Assembly (NCBI GenBank): GCA_028874365.1
Contig: JAPPJZ010000033.1
Location: forward strand, 1-64,000
Source: Chloroflexota bacterium
GTDB lineage: Bacteria; Chloroflexota; Dehalococcoidia; Bin125
Reading direction: 5' to 3'
DNA: 64,000 nt
In this document: positions 30,032 through 37,273 of the stretch, one piece after another
Layout: each line of letters opens with the position of its first letter
Numbering within the stretch: position 1 is the stretch's first letter
Made by a program: the position numbers and the translations under genes
Notes under the pieces: generated by a model
Told to the model about the DNA's origin: nothing
The model's input: only the letters and a program-made list of their open reading frames with translations
The model's database searches: none

Positions 30032-30727
30032 ATGGACCTTGAAGGGATGCAGCAACTCCAGGATGTTGACATCCAGCGGGATCAGGCCAAGCGCGAACTC
30101 CAGGCTGTGCTCGACCAGATCTCCGACCCGCCCTTCATCGATCAGCTCGATGCCGAACTCGCGGCGCAGGAGGAAGAGGCTCGCCTCGCCGACCAGTCCG
30201 TGCGCGAGGCGCACGCCGTCGTGCAGACCGCCCAGCGCCGCATAGAAGTCACCGACCAGCGCCTCTATTCCGGCTCGATCACCGACCATCGCACGCTGGA
30301 GGAACTGCAGCGCGATCTGTATGCCCAGCGTCAGCAACTCCCGCCGCTCACCGAAGCAGAGAACCGCGCCAGCTATGAAGCCGAGCAGGCGCACGACGCC
30401 AGCGGCTGGCTGCAACAACTCCGCACCGCCGCCCTCGATGTCTGGAACGCTCGCCAGGGCGAACTGGAAGGCGAGCGGCACGAAGCCCAGGAACGAGTCG
30501 ACGAGTTCGCCCGACAGGCCGAGGTCCTGCGCGACAAGCTCACCCAGGACGACCTCGATACCTACGACCAGTACCGCCGCCGCCGACCGCGAGTCGTCGC
30601 CACGGTCGCGGGAGGCGTCTGCGCCGAGTGCCGCCTGACCTTACCCACGATCGTCGTCACACGAGCTCGCCGCGGAACCCGCGCCGTCGAGTGTCCATCC
30701 TGCGGCTGTCTGCTCCGCGTCGCCTGA
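30032..30727 (+). CDS. Coiled-coil C4-type zinc-ribbon protein
   Basis: A 231-residue protein of the widespread family with a long antiparallel coiled coil (about residues 1-180) and a C-terminal zinc ribbon (GGVCAECRLTLPT...VECPSCGCLLRV). Family members are thought to bind nucleic acid or be adaptor proteins; biochemical roles are poorly known. It is divergent from the YceD operon. A TACACT box lies about 85 bp upstream, and no strong Shine-Dalgarno sequence is present. Confidence 0.88.
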   Translation: MDLEGMQQLQDVDIQRDQAKRELQAVLDQISDPPFIDQLDAELAAQEEEARLADQSVREAHAVVQTAQRRIEVTDQRLYSGSITDHRTLEELQRDLYAQRQQLPPLTEAENRASYEAEQAHDASGWLQQLRTAALDVWNARQGELEGERHEAQERVDEFARQAEVLRDKLTQDDLDTYDQYRRRRPRVVATVAGGVCAECRLTLPTIVVTRARRGTRAVECPSCGCLLRVA

Positions 30728-30819
30728 ACCCGACTTCTCTCCGCGCAATCCTGTCAACGACTCCCACCGACTTGTCAACAGCCGTCAACCCACTTCTAGT
30801 CCTGCCGCTGCGCGCCGCA

Positions 30820-30831
30820 TAGCATCGCCCT
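30820..30831 (+). promoter_or_regulatory. Leaderless-type promoter box of the recombinase-like gene
   Basis: TAGCAT, six bases, then GTG. It sits at the end of a 104-bp non-coding gap after the zinc-ribbon gene. Confidence 0.55.
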
Positions 30832-32277
30832 GTGCGAGCCATCGGATACCTCAGCCAGCCCAGCATTCACGCGTCGCGGACCGAGGACCCCGCTTCGGTC
30901 CAGCCGTCACTGGTGACGCAGAACGCCAACTTCCTCGACTACTGCCAGTGCAACGGTTTCGAGCCGACCGCAACCTTCCTCGACGCTGACACGACCCCCG
31001 GTCGCGAGCGTCCCGGCCTACGCCAACTGCTCCGGCACCTCAACGAGGAAGCGCGCGGCTTCACCTTCGTCATCGTCCAGAACTTCAGCAATCTCGGCCA
31101 CGACGCCACCCACGCAGTGCGAACCGTACTCCAACTGCGGGCTCGCGGCGTACAGCTCGTCTCCTTGGATGACGGGCCGGTTGACGAATCTTCCCTGATC
31201 GATCTCTGGAGACTGCATAGCGATCCCGATCCCGACGCCGACCGTCGCCGCGAGCGAATGCACGAGCGCGCCCGCCTGGGCCAGGCGATCGGACGTCCCC
31301 CGTACGGCTATCGCGTGGGCGACGACGGCCGCTACGAGATCGATGACGATGAAGCGCCAGTCGTGCGACGCATCTTCAGCCTCTACCTGCACGAAGGACT
31401 CGGTATCCGCCGCATCGCCCAGCGACTCAACGAGCAAGGCCTGCAGACTCGACGCGGACGCAACTGGAGCATGGTCAGCATTCGCGACCTGCTGCGCAAT
31501 CCGGTCTACATCGGCCGCTACGACAAGCTCGGCGTCACCGTCGCCGCCAATCACCACGCGATCGTCTCCGAGCCCGACTTCGCCGCCGTCGGACGGCAGA
31601 TGGCCGAACGTCGGACCGCGCCCGGCATCAGCCATCCGTCCGACTTCCTGCTCGCCGGTCTCGTCTGGTGCGGCGAAGATCGCACGCGCATGATCGGCGT
31701 CACCCGACGACAACAATGGCGTCTCGCCAGCGGCGAGACCGCCGCCGCGACCTATCGCTACTACCAGTCCGAGGCCCGCACCAACCAGTCGGTCGGCGGA
31801 TACCACACCCGTCGCGCCGACGAGCTGGAGGAGGAAGTCCTCGCCCACATCCGCGGCGAACGGCAGGGTGGTGAAATCGCCGTGCTCAACATCGGCCGAG
31901 ACGACACTGCGCTCGCCGCCGAGACCGCCGTCGCCGTCTCCTCGGCGGAGTCGCGCCTGCGAGCCATCGACCGCAAACTGGCCCAGCTACTGGAGGACGC
32001 CGCCGGCGGCGATCCGCCGCCGTCCTCGCTACACGAGGCCGGAGCCGACATCATCACCGAGTGGGAAGCGGCAAGCGCCGATCTCGCCCAGATCAAGGAC
32101 CGCGCGCTCGCCCAGGAGCGAGAAGCCGACCGCCGCCGCCGTCGAGATCAGCGCCTGCACAAAGTCCGTGAGGACTGGGACGACCTCAACTTCCCCCAGC
32201 AAAGAGACCTGATCGAGCAGCTCGTCGAACAAGTCGTCGTCTTCGACGACTCCGTCACCACCCAACTCAAAGCCTGA
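30832..32277 (+). CDS. Serine-recombinase homologue lacking catalytic residues
   Basis: A 481-residue protein with the full layout of a large serine recombinase: resolvase-like N-domain (1-150), recombinase DNA-binding domain (GRPPYGYRV, then FSLYLHEGLGIRRIAQRLNEQG, RGRNWSMVSIRDLLRNPVYIGRY), a zinc-ribbon-like domain and a coiled coil. The active site is gone. Where gamma-delta resolvase has YARVS, this has YLSQP, so Arg8 and the nucleophile Ser10 are lost. Where resolvases have DRLGRD, this has SNLGHD, losing Arg68 and Arg71. The zinc-ribbon cysteines are also missing except one (VWCGEDRTRM). The frame is intact, so a non-recombining DNA-binding role is the best inference. No attachment site or element is seen around it. 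Confidence 0.85.
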   Translation: MRAIGYLSQPSIHASRTEDPASVQPSLVTQNANFLDYCQCNGFEPTATFLDADTTPGRERPGLRQLLRHLNEEARGFTFVIVQNFSNLGHDATHAVRTVLQLRARGVQLVSLDDGPVDESSLIDLWRLHSDPDPDADRRRERMHERARLGQAIGRPPYGYRVGDDGRYEIDDDEAPVVRRIFSLYLHEGLGIRRIAQRLNEQGLQTRRGRNWSMVSIRDLLRNPVYIGRYDKLGVTVAANHHAIVSEPDFAAVGRQMAERRTAPGISHPSDFLLAGLVWCGEDRTRMIGVTRRQQWRLASGETAAATYRYYQSEARTNQSVGGYHTRRADELEEEVLAHIRGERQGGEIAVLNIGRDDTALAAETAVAVSSAESRLRAIDRKLAQLLEDAAGGDPPPSSLHEAGADIITEWEAASADLAQIKDRALAQEREADRRRRRDQRLHKVREDWDDLNFPQQRDLIEQLVEQVVVFDDSVTTQLKA

Positions 32278-32299
32278 GCATTGGGCTCCCTCCCGGATC

Positions 32300-32348
32300 C
32301 CTCTCCCCCCGCGCAGCGGGGGGAGATGCCGAAGGCAGAGGGGGGCAT
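32300..32348 (+). repeat. Palindromic repeat, family A
   Basis: A 49-bp element with core CCCCCCGC-GCAGCGGGGGG followed by AGATGCCGAAGGCAGAGGGG. Near-identical copies lie at 33999, 53443 and 56142, and a truncated one near 57147. It lies between the recombinase-like gene and rnhA. Confidence 0.8.
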
Positions 32349-32363
32349 CTCGCCGCGCGGCGC

Positions 32364-32376
32364 TAACCTCCCCCAC
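32364..32376 (+). promoter_or_regulatory. Leaderless-type promoter box of rnhA
   Basis: TAACCT, seven bases, then ATG. It supports the start at MHLIAYADG rather than an upstream in-frame start inside the repeat. Confidence 0.55.
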
Positions 32377-32772
32377 ATGCACCTCATCGCCTACGCCGAC
32401 GGCGCCTCGCGCGGCAACCCGGGGCCGGCCGCCTATGGCGCAGTCCTCTGCGACCCCGACGGCGCGGAGCTCGACGCCTGGGGCAACCCGATTGGCCGCG
32501 CGACCAACAACGTCGCCGAGTACCACGGAGCCATCGCGGCAGTCGAAGCCGCCTTGGAACGCGGCGCAACCGAACTCGAACTCCGGCTCGACTCCGAGCT
32601 GATCGTCCGACAGCTCGAGGGTCGCTACCGCGTCAAGAACAAGCAGCTCAAGCCCCTCTTCGACCAGCTCAGCGCCCTCATTGACCGGCTGGACTCATTC
32701 CAGCCCACGCACGTCCGCCGAAACCTGAACCAGCGCGCCGACGCCATGGCCAACGAAGCCCTGGATCGTTGA
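32377..32772 (+). CDS. rnhA: Ribonuclease HI
   Basis: A 131-residue RNase H that cuts RNA in RNA-DNA hybrids. Catalytic acids are visible: Asp in AYADGASRGNPGPA, Glu in NNVAEYHGAIAAVE, Asp in ELRLDSELIVRQL, and Asp in NQRADAMANEA. It is the short form without a hybrid-binding domain. The RNase P RNA gene begins 30 bp downstream on the same strand. Confidence 0.94.
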   Translation: MHLIAYADGASRGNPGPAAYGAVLCDPDGAELDAWGNPIGRATNNVAEYHGAIAAVEAALERGATELELRLDSELIVRQLEGRYRVKNKQLKPLFDQLSALIDRLDSFQPTHVRRNLNQRADAMANEALDR

Positions 32773-32801
32773 CTGACCGCGACCGCGATACAGTGGATCT
32801 C

Positions 32802-33200
32802 GCCAGGCCGCCGGGCGGTCGCGGTTCCCGACCGGGTCTGACCTGGTCGGGGATCGAGGAAAGTCCGGGCTCCACGGGACAGGGCGCTGGGTAACTCCCA
32901 GGCAGGGCAACCTGACGGAAAGCGCACAGAAACATACCGCCTACCCGTTCTCGCTTCGGCGAGAACGGCGGCAAGGGTGAGATGGTGCGGTAAGAGCGCA
33001 CCAGCGGTCGGGTGACCGGCCGGCTGAGCAAGCCCCGCCCGGAGCAAGACCAAATAGGGAGGCAATGGCTCGTCCCGGGCCGTCTCCGGGTAGGTCGCTC
33101 GAGGCGGCGGGCAACCGTCGTCCCAGATGGATGATCGCCACCCGATGCCCGGCGCAACCCGTGGCATCGGGAACAGAACCCGGCTTACAGGCGGCCTGGC
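32802..33200 (+). ncRNA. rnpB: RNase P RNA (bacterial type)
   Basis: The catalytic RNA that trims tRNA 5' ends. Conserved blocks are all present in order: GAGGAAAGTCCGGGCTCCA at 32857, AGGGCAACCTGACGGAAAG, ACAGAAACATACC, GGTAAGAGCGCACCAG, GCAAGACCAAATAGGGAGGC, and ACAGAACCCGGCTTACAGG near the 3' end. The ends are set by helix P1, where GCCAGGCCGCC at the 5' end pairs perfectly with GGCGGCCTGGC at the 3' end. A TACAGT box at 32789 stands seven bases before the 5' end. The DNA of this stretch also holds open frames on both strands, which are not genes. Confidence 0.95.
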
Positions 33201-33221
33201 CTTCCGACTCCCTCTCCGGTC

Positions 33222-33242
33222 CCCTCTCCCGGCGGGAGAGGG
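33222..33242 (+). terminator. Hairpin after RNase P RNA
   Basis: CCCTCTCCC and GGGAGAGGG form a perfect 9-bp stem with a 3-base loop, 22 bp after the RNA's predicted 3' end. It resembles the family B repeat, which may be used here as terminator. No T-run follows. Confidence 0.5.
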
Positions 33243-33266
33243 CCCTCTGGCAAAGGACGATCAACC

Positions 33267-34850
33267 ATGCGGTCACAACTGCTACGCGACACTCTGCGAG
33301 AGGTGAGCGGCGCCCAGGTCTCGCGGGACGCAGATCAGCGAGTCACAGACATCACCCAGGACTCCCGATCCGTCCAACCAGGCAGCGCCTTCGTCGCCGT
33401 CCCCGGATTCACCGTCGACGGCCACCAATACATCGAGTCCGCCATCGTCAACGGCGCAGCCGCCCTGATCGTCCAGTACGACCGTCGCCAACTCTGGCAG
33501 CCGCTCGCCGAAGCAAATCCCGATATCGCCATCGTCAGCGTCGACGACACCCGCGCCGCCCTCCCCCAGATTGCCGCCGCCTTCTACGACTACCCGGCGC
33601 GCAGACTCACCGTCGTCGGAGTCACCGGCACCGACGGCAAATCCACCACCACCTACCTCACCCACGCGATCCTCAACGCCGCCGGACACCAAACGGGCCT
33701 GCTCAATGGCGTCGAGTTCCATATCGGCGGCGAGTGGACCCGCAACGAGACCGGCGAGACTACGCCCGAAGCCGACATCATCCAGGCCAGGCTCGCCGAG
33801 ATGGTCGCCGCCGGCGACACCCACGCCGTCCTCGAAGTCAGCTCCCACGCCCTCGAACTCCACCGAGCCGATCAGATCAACACCAAGGTCGCCGTCTTCA
33901 CCGGCCTCTCCGACGACCACCTCGACTTCCACCAGACCCGGGAACAATACCTCGCTGCCAAACTCAAGCTGTTCCGCAGTCTCGACAACCACCAGGTTCC
34001 TCTCTCCCCCCGCGAAGCGGGGGGAGATGCCGCAGGCAGAGGGGGGCTCCCCACCTCGCCCGTCGCCGTCGTCCGAGCCGAAGACCCAACCCGGCAAACG
34101 ATCGAGTCCTCCCACAACCAACAGACAGTCATCGCCACCGCAACGCCCGATACCGTCTCCGACGTCAGCGTCATAGCCAGTTCGCAGGACGCTCGAGGTT
34201 CCGACGTCCGAGTCGTCACCCCCGCCGGAGCGCTGGGCGCGCGACTCCCCATCCTCGGCGATTACAACCTCGGCAACGCCGCGCTCGCCGTCGGCGCAGC
34301 CTGGAGCCTCGGCGTCGGACCGGTCCCGATGCAGGCCGCCCTGAACACGCTCCGACCCATCCCCGGCCGGATGGAAACCATCGACGAAGGCCAACCCTTC
34401 ACCGTCATCGTCGACGCCGCCGCCACCGGACCGGCCCTCGACCTCGCCCTCAAGACGCTCAAGCCGCACATCCGCGGACGCCTGATCCTCGTCTTCGGCG
34501 TCGCCGGCGAGCGTGACCCGATCCGCAAGTCCAGCATGGCAGCGGCCGCCGCAACCTACGCCGACCACACCGTGATCACGAACGAGAACCCGCGCTCGGA
34601 GGACCCCGTCGAGATGGTCGACGAGATCGCCGCTCACCTCGTCGAGGCCGGCGGCGAGTCGTTTGAGAAGCAGCCCGACCGCCGCGAGGCCATCAGCCGC
34701 GCGATCGCCCTCGCACAGCCCGACGACCTCGTCCTGATCGCCGGCAAAGGCGCCGAACCCACCCTGATCTATGCAGACCGTGTCGAACCCTGGGATGACC
34801 GCGAAGTCGCGCGCGCCGCACTGAACAGCCTCAACACTCTGCGTACTTGA
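33267..34850 (+). CDS. Divergent MurE-like Mur ligase
   Basis: A 527-residue ATP-dependent Mur ligase closest in layout to MurE (UDP-MurNAc-L-Ala-D-Glu:diamino acid ligase). The N-domain (DITQDSRSVQPGSAFVAVPG), ATP loop (GVTGTDGKSTTT), SSHALELHR and the lysine region AAKLKLFRSLD are MurE-like. Key C-domain motifs differ: the usual DYAHTPD reads DAAATGP, DNPR reads ENPR, and GKGHE reads GKGAE. A palindromic repeat is inserted in frame near residues 245-262. No other mur gene is in the window. It may act on a different acceptor, or the lineage may have an unusual wall; both are inference. Confidence 0.82.
   Translation: MRSQLLRDTLREVSGAQVSRDADQRVTDITQDSRSVQPGSAFVAVPGFTVDGHQYIESAIVNGAAALIVQYDRRQLWQPLAEANPDIAIVSVDDTRAALPQIAAAFYDYPARRLTVVGVTGTDGKSTTTYLTHAILNAAGHQTGLLNGVEFHIGGEWTRNETGETTPEADIIQARLAEMVAAGDTHAVLEVSSHALELHRADQINTKVAVFTGLSDDHLDFHQTREQYLAAKLKLFRSLDNHQVPLSPREAGGDAAGRGGLPTSPVAVVRAEDPTRQTIESSHNQQTVIATATPDTVSDVSVIASSQDARGSDVRVVTPAGALGARLPILGDYNLGNAALAVGAAWSLGVGPVPMQAALNTLRPIPGRMETIDEGQPFTVIVDAAATGPALDLALKTLKPHIRGRLILVFGVAGERDPIRKSSMAAAAATYADHTVITNENPRSEDPVEMVDEIAAHLVEAGGESFEKQPDRREAISRAIALAQPDDLVLIAGKGAEPTLIYADRVEPWDDREVARAALNSLNTLRT
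33999..34049 (+). repeat. Family A repeat inserted in frame in the MurE-like gene
   Basis: The same element as at 32300, here inside a coding sequence and encoding LSPREAGGDAAGRGG-type residues. It is 51 bp, a multiple of three, and carries no stop in this frame. It falls between the lysine motif and the ADDP-like strand (VRAEDPTRQ) of the central domain. Confidence 0.85.
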
Positions 34851-34920
34851 CGCCTATCTCAGTAACCGGTCAGCGCATACCCTTCCGCCATAGACCTCTC
34901 GAATCCGACGGAGCCGAGCA

Positions 34921-36264
34921 ATGGACAACGCCGAATATCGCGCGCTCGTTGAGGACGACCTCAACCACTGGGTGCATCCGCTCTTCCATCCCGACTTCCA
35001 CCAGGAGCCGGTGCTCTTCGAGCGCGGAGAGGGTGTCTACATCTACGGCGCCGACGGCAAGCGCTACATCGACGGGCTGGCTGCGCTCTGGAACGTCGCC
35101 GTCGGACACGGTCGCGAAGAGCTCGGCGAAGCCGCCAAGCAGCAGATGTCCAAACTCGGCTTCTCCAACTCCTACGAGGGCTACACCAACGAACCGGCCA
35201 TTCGTCTCGCCAAGAAGGTGATCGAGCTCGCCTACGACAACATGCAGGCGGTCTACTTCACCAACTCCGGCTCCGAGTCCAACGAGACCAACGTCAAGGC
35301 CGCCCGCTTCTACTGGATCCAGAAGGGCCGCCCCGAGAAGCAGAAGATCATCACCCGCGTCGAGGCCTACCACGGCAACACCGTCGCCATGACCGCTGCG
35401 ACCGGCATGCAGGTCTTCAAACCCCAGTTCGGCCGCCCGGTCCCCGACATCATCAATGCGACCACGCCCAACGCCGTGCCCACGGGCGGAGGCCGGATCG
35501 ACTCCGGCAACCTGATGATCGACAACATCGTCGCCACCATCGAGCAGGAGGGCCCGGACAGCGTCGCCGCCGTGATCGCCGAACCTGTCCAGGGCGCCGG
35601 CGGGGTCTACCCGCCGCCGGACGACTATTTCCCCCGCCTGCGTGAGGTCTGCGATCGCTACGAGGTCCTGCTGGTCGTCGACGAGGTGATCACCGGTTTC
35701 GGCCGCACCGGCAAGTGGTTCGCGCTCGAGCACTTCGATGTCCAGCCCGACATGATGTCGATCGCCAAGGCGATCACCTCCGGCTACGTGCCCATGGGCG
35801 CCGCCGTCTGGTCGAAGGAAGTCCACGAGACGATCACCGACGGTCCCGGCAAGTTCATGCACGCCTACACCAACTCGGGCCATGCCACCGGCGCCGCCGT
35901 CGGCCTGCGCAACCTGCAGATCTTCGAGGACGAGAAGCTCGTTGAGAACGCCGCCGCTCGCGGCGACCAGCTGCTCTCCGGTCTTCAGCGCCTGACCGAG
36001 AATCCGCATATCGGCAACGTCCGCGGCCTCGGTTTCATGTGCGGCTTCGACATCCTCAAGAACCCCGAGACCGACGAGGCCTTCCCCGCCGAAGACGCCA
36101 TGGGCGCCAAACTCCTCAAGGCCTGCCAGAGCCGGGGCCTGATCAGCCGAGTCCGAAACGACGGCTACCTCCTCGCCCCACCCCTCGTCGCAACCGAAGA
36201 ACAGGTAGACGAAATCCTCACCATCGTTGAGGATTCGGTCCGCGAAGTGACCTCGGCGCTCTAG
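34921..36264 (+). CDS. Class III PLP-dependent aminotransferase
   Basis: A 447-residue omega-transaminase-type enzyme that moves amino groups between an amine or omega-amino acid and a keto acid. Evidence: TNSGSESNETNVKAARF, the AYHGNTVAMTAATG loop, VIAEPVQGAGGV, VVDEVITGFGRTGKWFA, and the PLP Lys in SIAKAITSGYVPMGA. The start has GGAG eight bases upstream. It resembles enzymes acting on beta-alanine, putrescine or taurine, but the substrate cannot be fixed. It appears to be a single gene. Confidence 0.93.
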   Translation: MDNAEYRALVEDDLNHWVHPLFHPDFHQEPVLFERGEGVYIYGADGKRYIDGLAALWNVAVGHGREELGEAAKQQMSKLGFSNSYEGYTNEPAIRLAKKVIELAYDNMQAVYFTNSGSESNETNVKAARFYWIQKGRPEKQKIITRVEAYHGNTVAMTAATGMQVFKPQFGRPVPDIINATTPNAVPTGGGRIDSGNLMIDNIVATIEQEGPDSVAAVIAEPVQGAGGVYPPPDDYFPRLREVCDRYEVLLVVDEVITGFGRTGKWFALEHFDVQPDMMSIAKAITSGYVPMGAAVWSKEVHETITDGPGKFMHAYTNSGHATGAAVGLRNLQIFEDEKLVENAAARGDQLLSGLQRLTENPHIGNVRGLGFMCGFDILKNPETDEAFPAEDAMGAKLLKACQSRGLISRVRNDGYLLAPPLVATEEQVDEILTIVEDSVREVTSAL

Positions 36265-36308
36265 CCCGATTGGCTACTCTGACGTCACTTGATCGATAGG
36301 AGCCCGCT

Positions 36309-36983
36309 GTGACGACCACGCTCCCACGGGAACCTGAACTTTCAATCCTGCCGGCGAAGGTCTGGCCCATCCGCATCCGGCTGCCCGAACACTGGTCGCT
36401 GAGTAACGACTGCCTGGAAGAGCTCAGCAGTCTCAATCAGGACCTGCGACTGGAGCGCGGACACTATGGCGAGTTGGAGATCACCGTGCCCGCAGGCGGA
36501 CCAAGTTCATTAATCGGCGTGGAGATTCTCACGGAGGTTCGAATCTGGGCGAGAGCCGGAGGCGGGATGGTCCAGGAATCAAGCGTCGGCTACGACCTTA
36601 GCGACGACCTCAGTCGTAAGCCGCTTTGGGGTCCAGACGTTTCCTGGATCACTTCACAGCAGCTCGCCGACGCTGGGGGCGCGCCGCCAATCAAAGGATT
36701 CTGGCACCTCTGCCCTGCATTTGTGGTTGAGATACGTTCGCCCAATGACACGCTCGCCTACCAGCAAGGCCGCGTGGCCGACTGGATCGGGTTCGGTGCC
36801 CAACTCGGCTGGCTCGTGGATCCGCAGAGCTTCAGCGTCTGGGTGTACCGTCCCGACCGGCAGTCAGAGCACCTCGAACGACCCGCAGAGCTGAGCGGTG
36901 AAGAGGTGTTGCCTGGCTTCAGCTTCGACTTCACGGCAATCTGGGCCATGCTCGATCAAGCCGAAGACCCTTCTGTTTCCTGA
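36309..36983 (+). CDS. Uma2-family (DUF820) nuclease-fold protein
   Basis: A 224-residue protein starting with GTG, with TAGGAG seven bases upstream. The C-terminal half shows the Uma2/DUF820 pattern of a PD-(D/E)XK fold: PAFVVEIRSPNDTLAYQQGRVADW, then GAQLGWLVDPQSFSVWVYRP. These proteins are very common in Cyanobacteria and Chloroflexota, often in many copies; their role is unproven, though a nuclease activity is expected from the fold. The first 60 residues are not typical of the family. Confidence 0.8.
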   Translation: MTTTLPREPELSILPAKVWPIRIRLPEHWSLSNDCLEELSSLNQDLRLERGHYGELEITVPAGGPSSLIGVEILTEVRIWARAGGGMVQESSVGYDLSDDLSRKPLWGPDVSWITSQQLADAGGAPPIKGFWHLCPAFVVEIRSPNDTLAYQQGRVADWIGFGAQLGWLVDPQSFSVWVYRPDRQSEHLERPAELSGEEVLPGFSFDFTAIWAMLDQAEDPSVS

Positions 36984-37079
36984 CCTGCGGCCGAGTATCG
37001 ACCTACACGCGCCTCCCGTCCTCTTGTAGGGGGCACGCTCAAACTGCCCTTGTACTGGTCAACAGGTCTGTCTCCGTGC

Positions 37080-37112
37080 TAGCCTCTGGGGCAGGAAAGG
37101 AGGTGATGCAAC
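37080..37112 (+). promoter_or_regulatory. Promoter box and strong Shine-Dalgarno of a short ORF
   Basis: TAGCCT at 37080-37085 could be a -10 box, which would put the transcript start near 37092. The following AAAGGAGGTGAT matches the 3' end of 16S rRNA over about 12 bases, the strongest ribosome-binding sequence in the window. It is placed seven bases before a TTG. Confidence 0.55.
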
Positions 37113-37178
37113 TTGGGACATAGTCAACTTTCGCCCAGGTATCGACGACGCAGCGTAGTGGAGGTGGGCGCCTCCTAA
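37113..37178 (+). CDS. Possible 21-residue peptide with TTG start
   Basis: Reads MGHSQLSPRYRRRSVVEVGAS and stop, taking TTG as start. Support is the near-perfect Shine-Dalgarno seven bases upstream and the terminator downstream, which frame it as a separate short transcript. The ATG inside the ribosome-binding site would give only five codons. Its 3' half overlaps a hairpin (GGAGGTGGGCGCCTCC), and its middle can pair with a sequence just after it (TTCGCCCAGG with CCTGGGCGAA at 37204). I know no family for it; it may instead be part of a structured non-coding RNA. Confidence 0.4.
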   Translation: MGHSQLSPRYRRRSVVEVGAS

Positions 37179-37217
37179 GCGCTTTCAGAACCGTCGCCCG
37201 ATTCCTGGGCGAACACG

Positions 37218-37247
37218 ACGACCCCGGGCCGCCCAGCTCGGGGTCGT
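37218..37247 (+). terminator. Rho-independent-like terminator
   Basis: ACGACCCCG and CGGGGTCGT form a perfect 9-bp stem around a 12-base loop, followed by ACCGTTTAA. It closes the short transcript before the birA promoter. Confidence 0.65.
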
Positions 37248-37261
37248 ACCGTTTAACTCGC

Positions 37262-37273
37262 TAACCTTCGGCC
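37262..37273 (+). promoter_or_regulatory. Leaderless-type promoter box of birA
   Basis: TAACCT, six bases, then ATG, directly after the preceding terminator. Confidence 0.6.

Noticed and set aside
32941-33286. Open frames over the RNase P RNA gene
   Set aside because: All conserved RNase P RNA blocks are present and P1 pairs perfectly, so the frames are chance.
37097-37120. Start at the ATG inside the Shine-Dalgarno of the short transcript
   Set aside because: That frame (MQLGT) stops after five codons; the TTG seven bases after the ribosome-binding site gives the longer frame.
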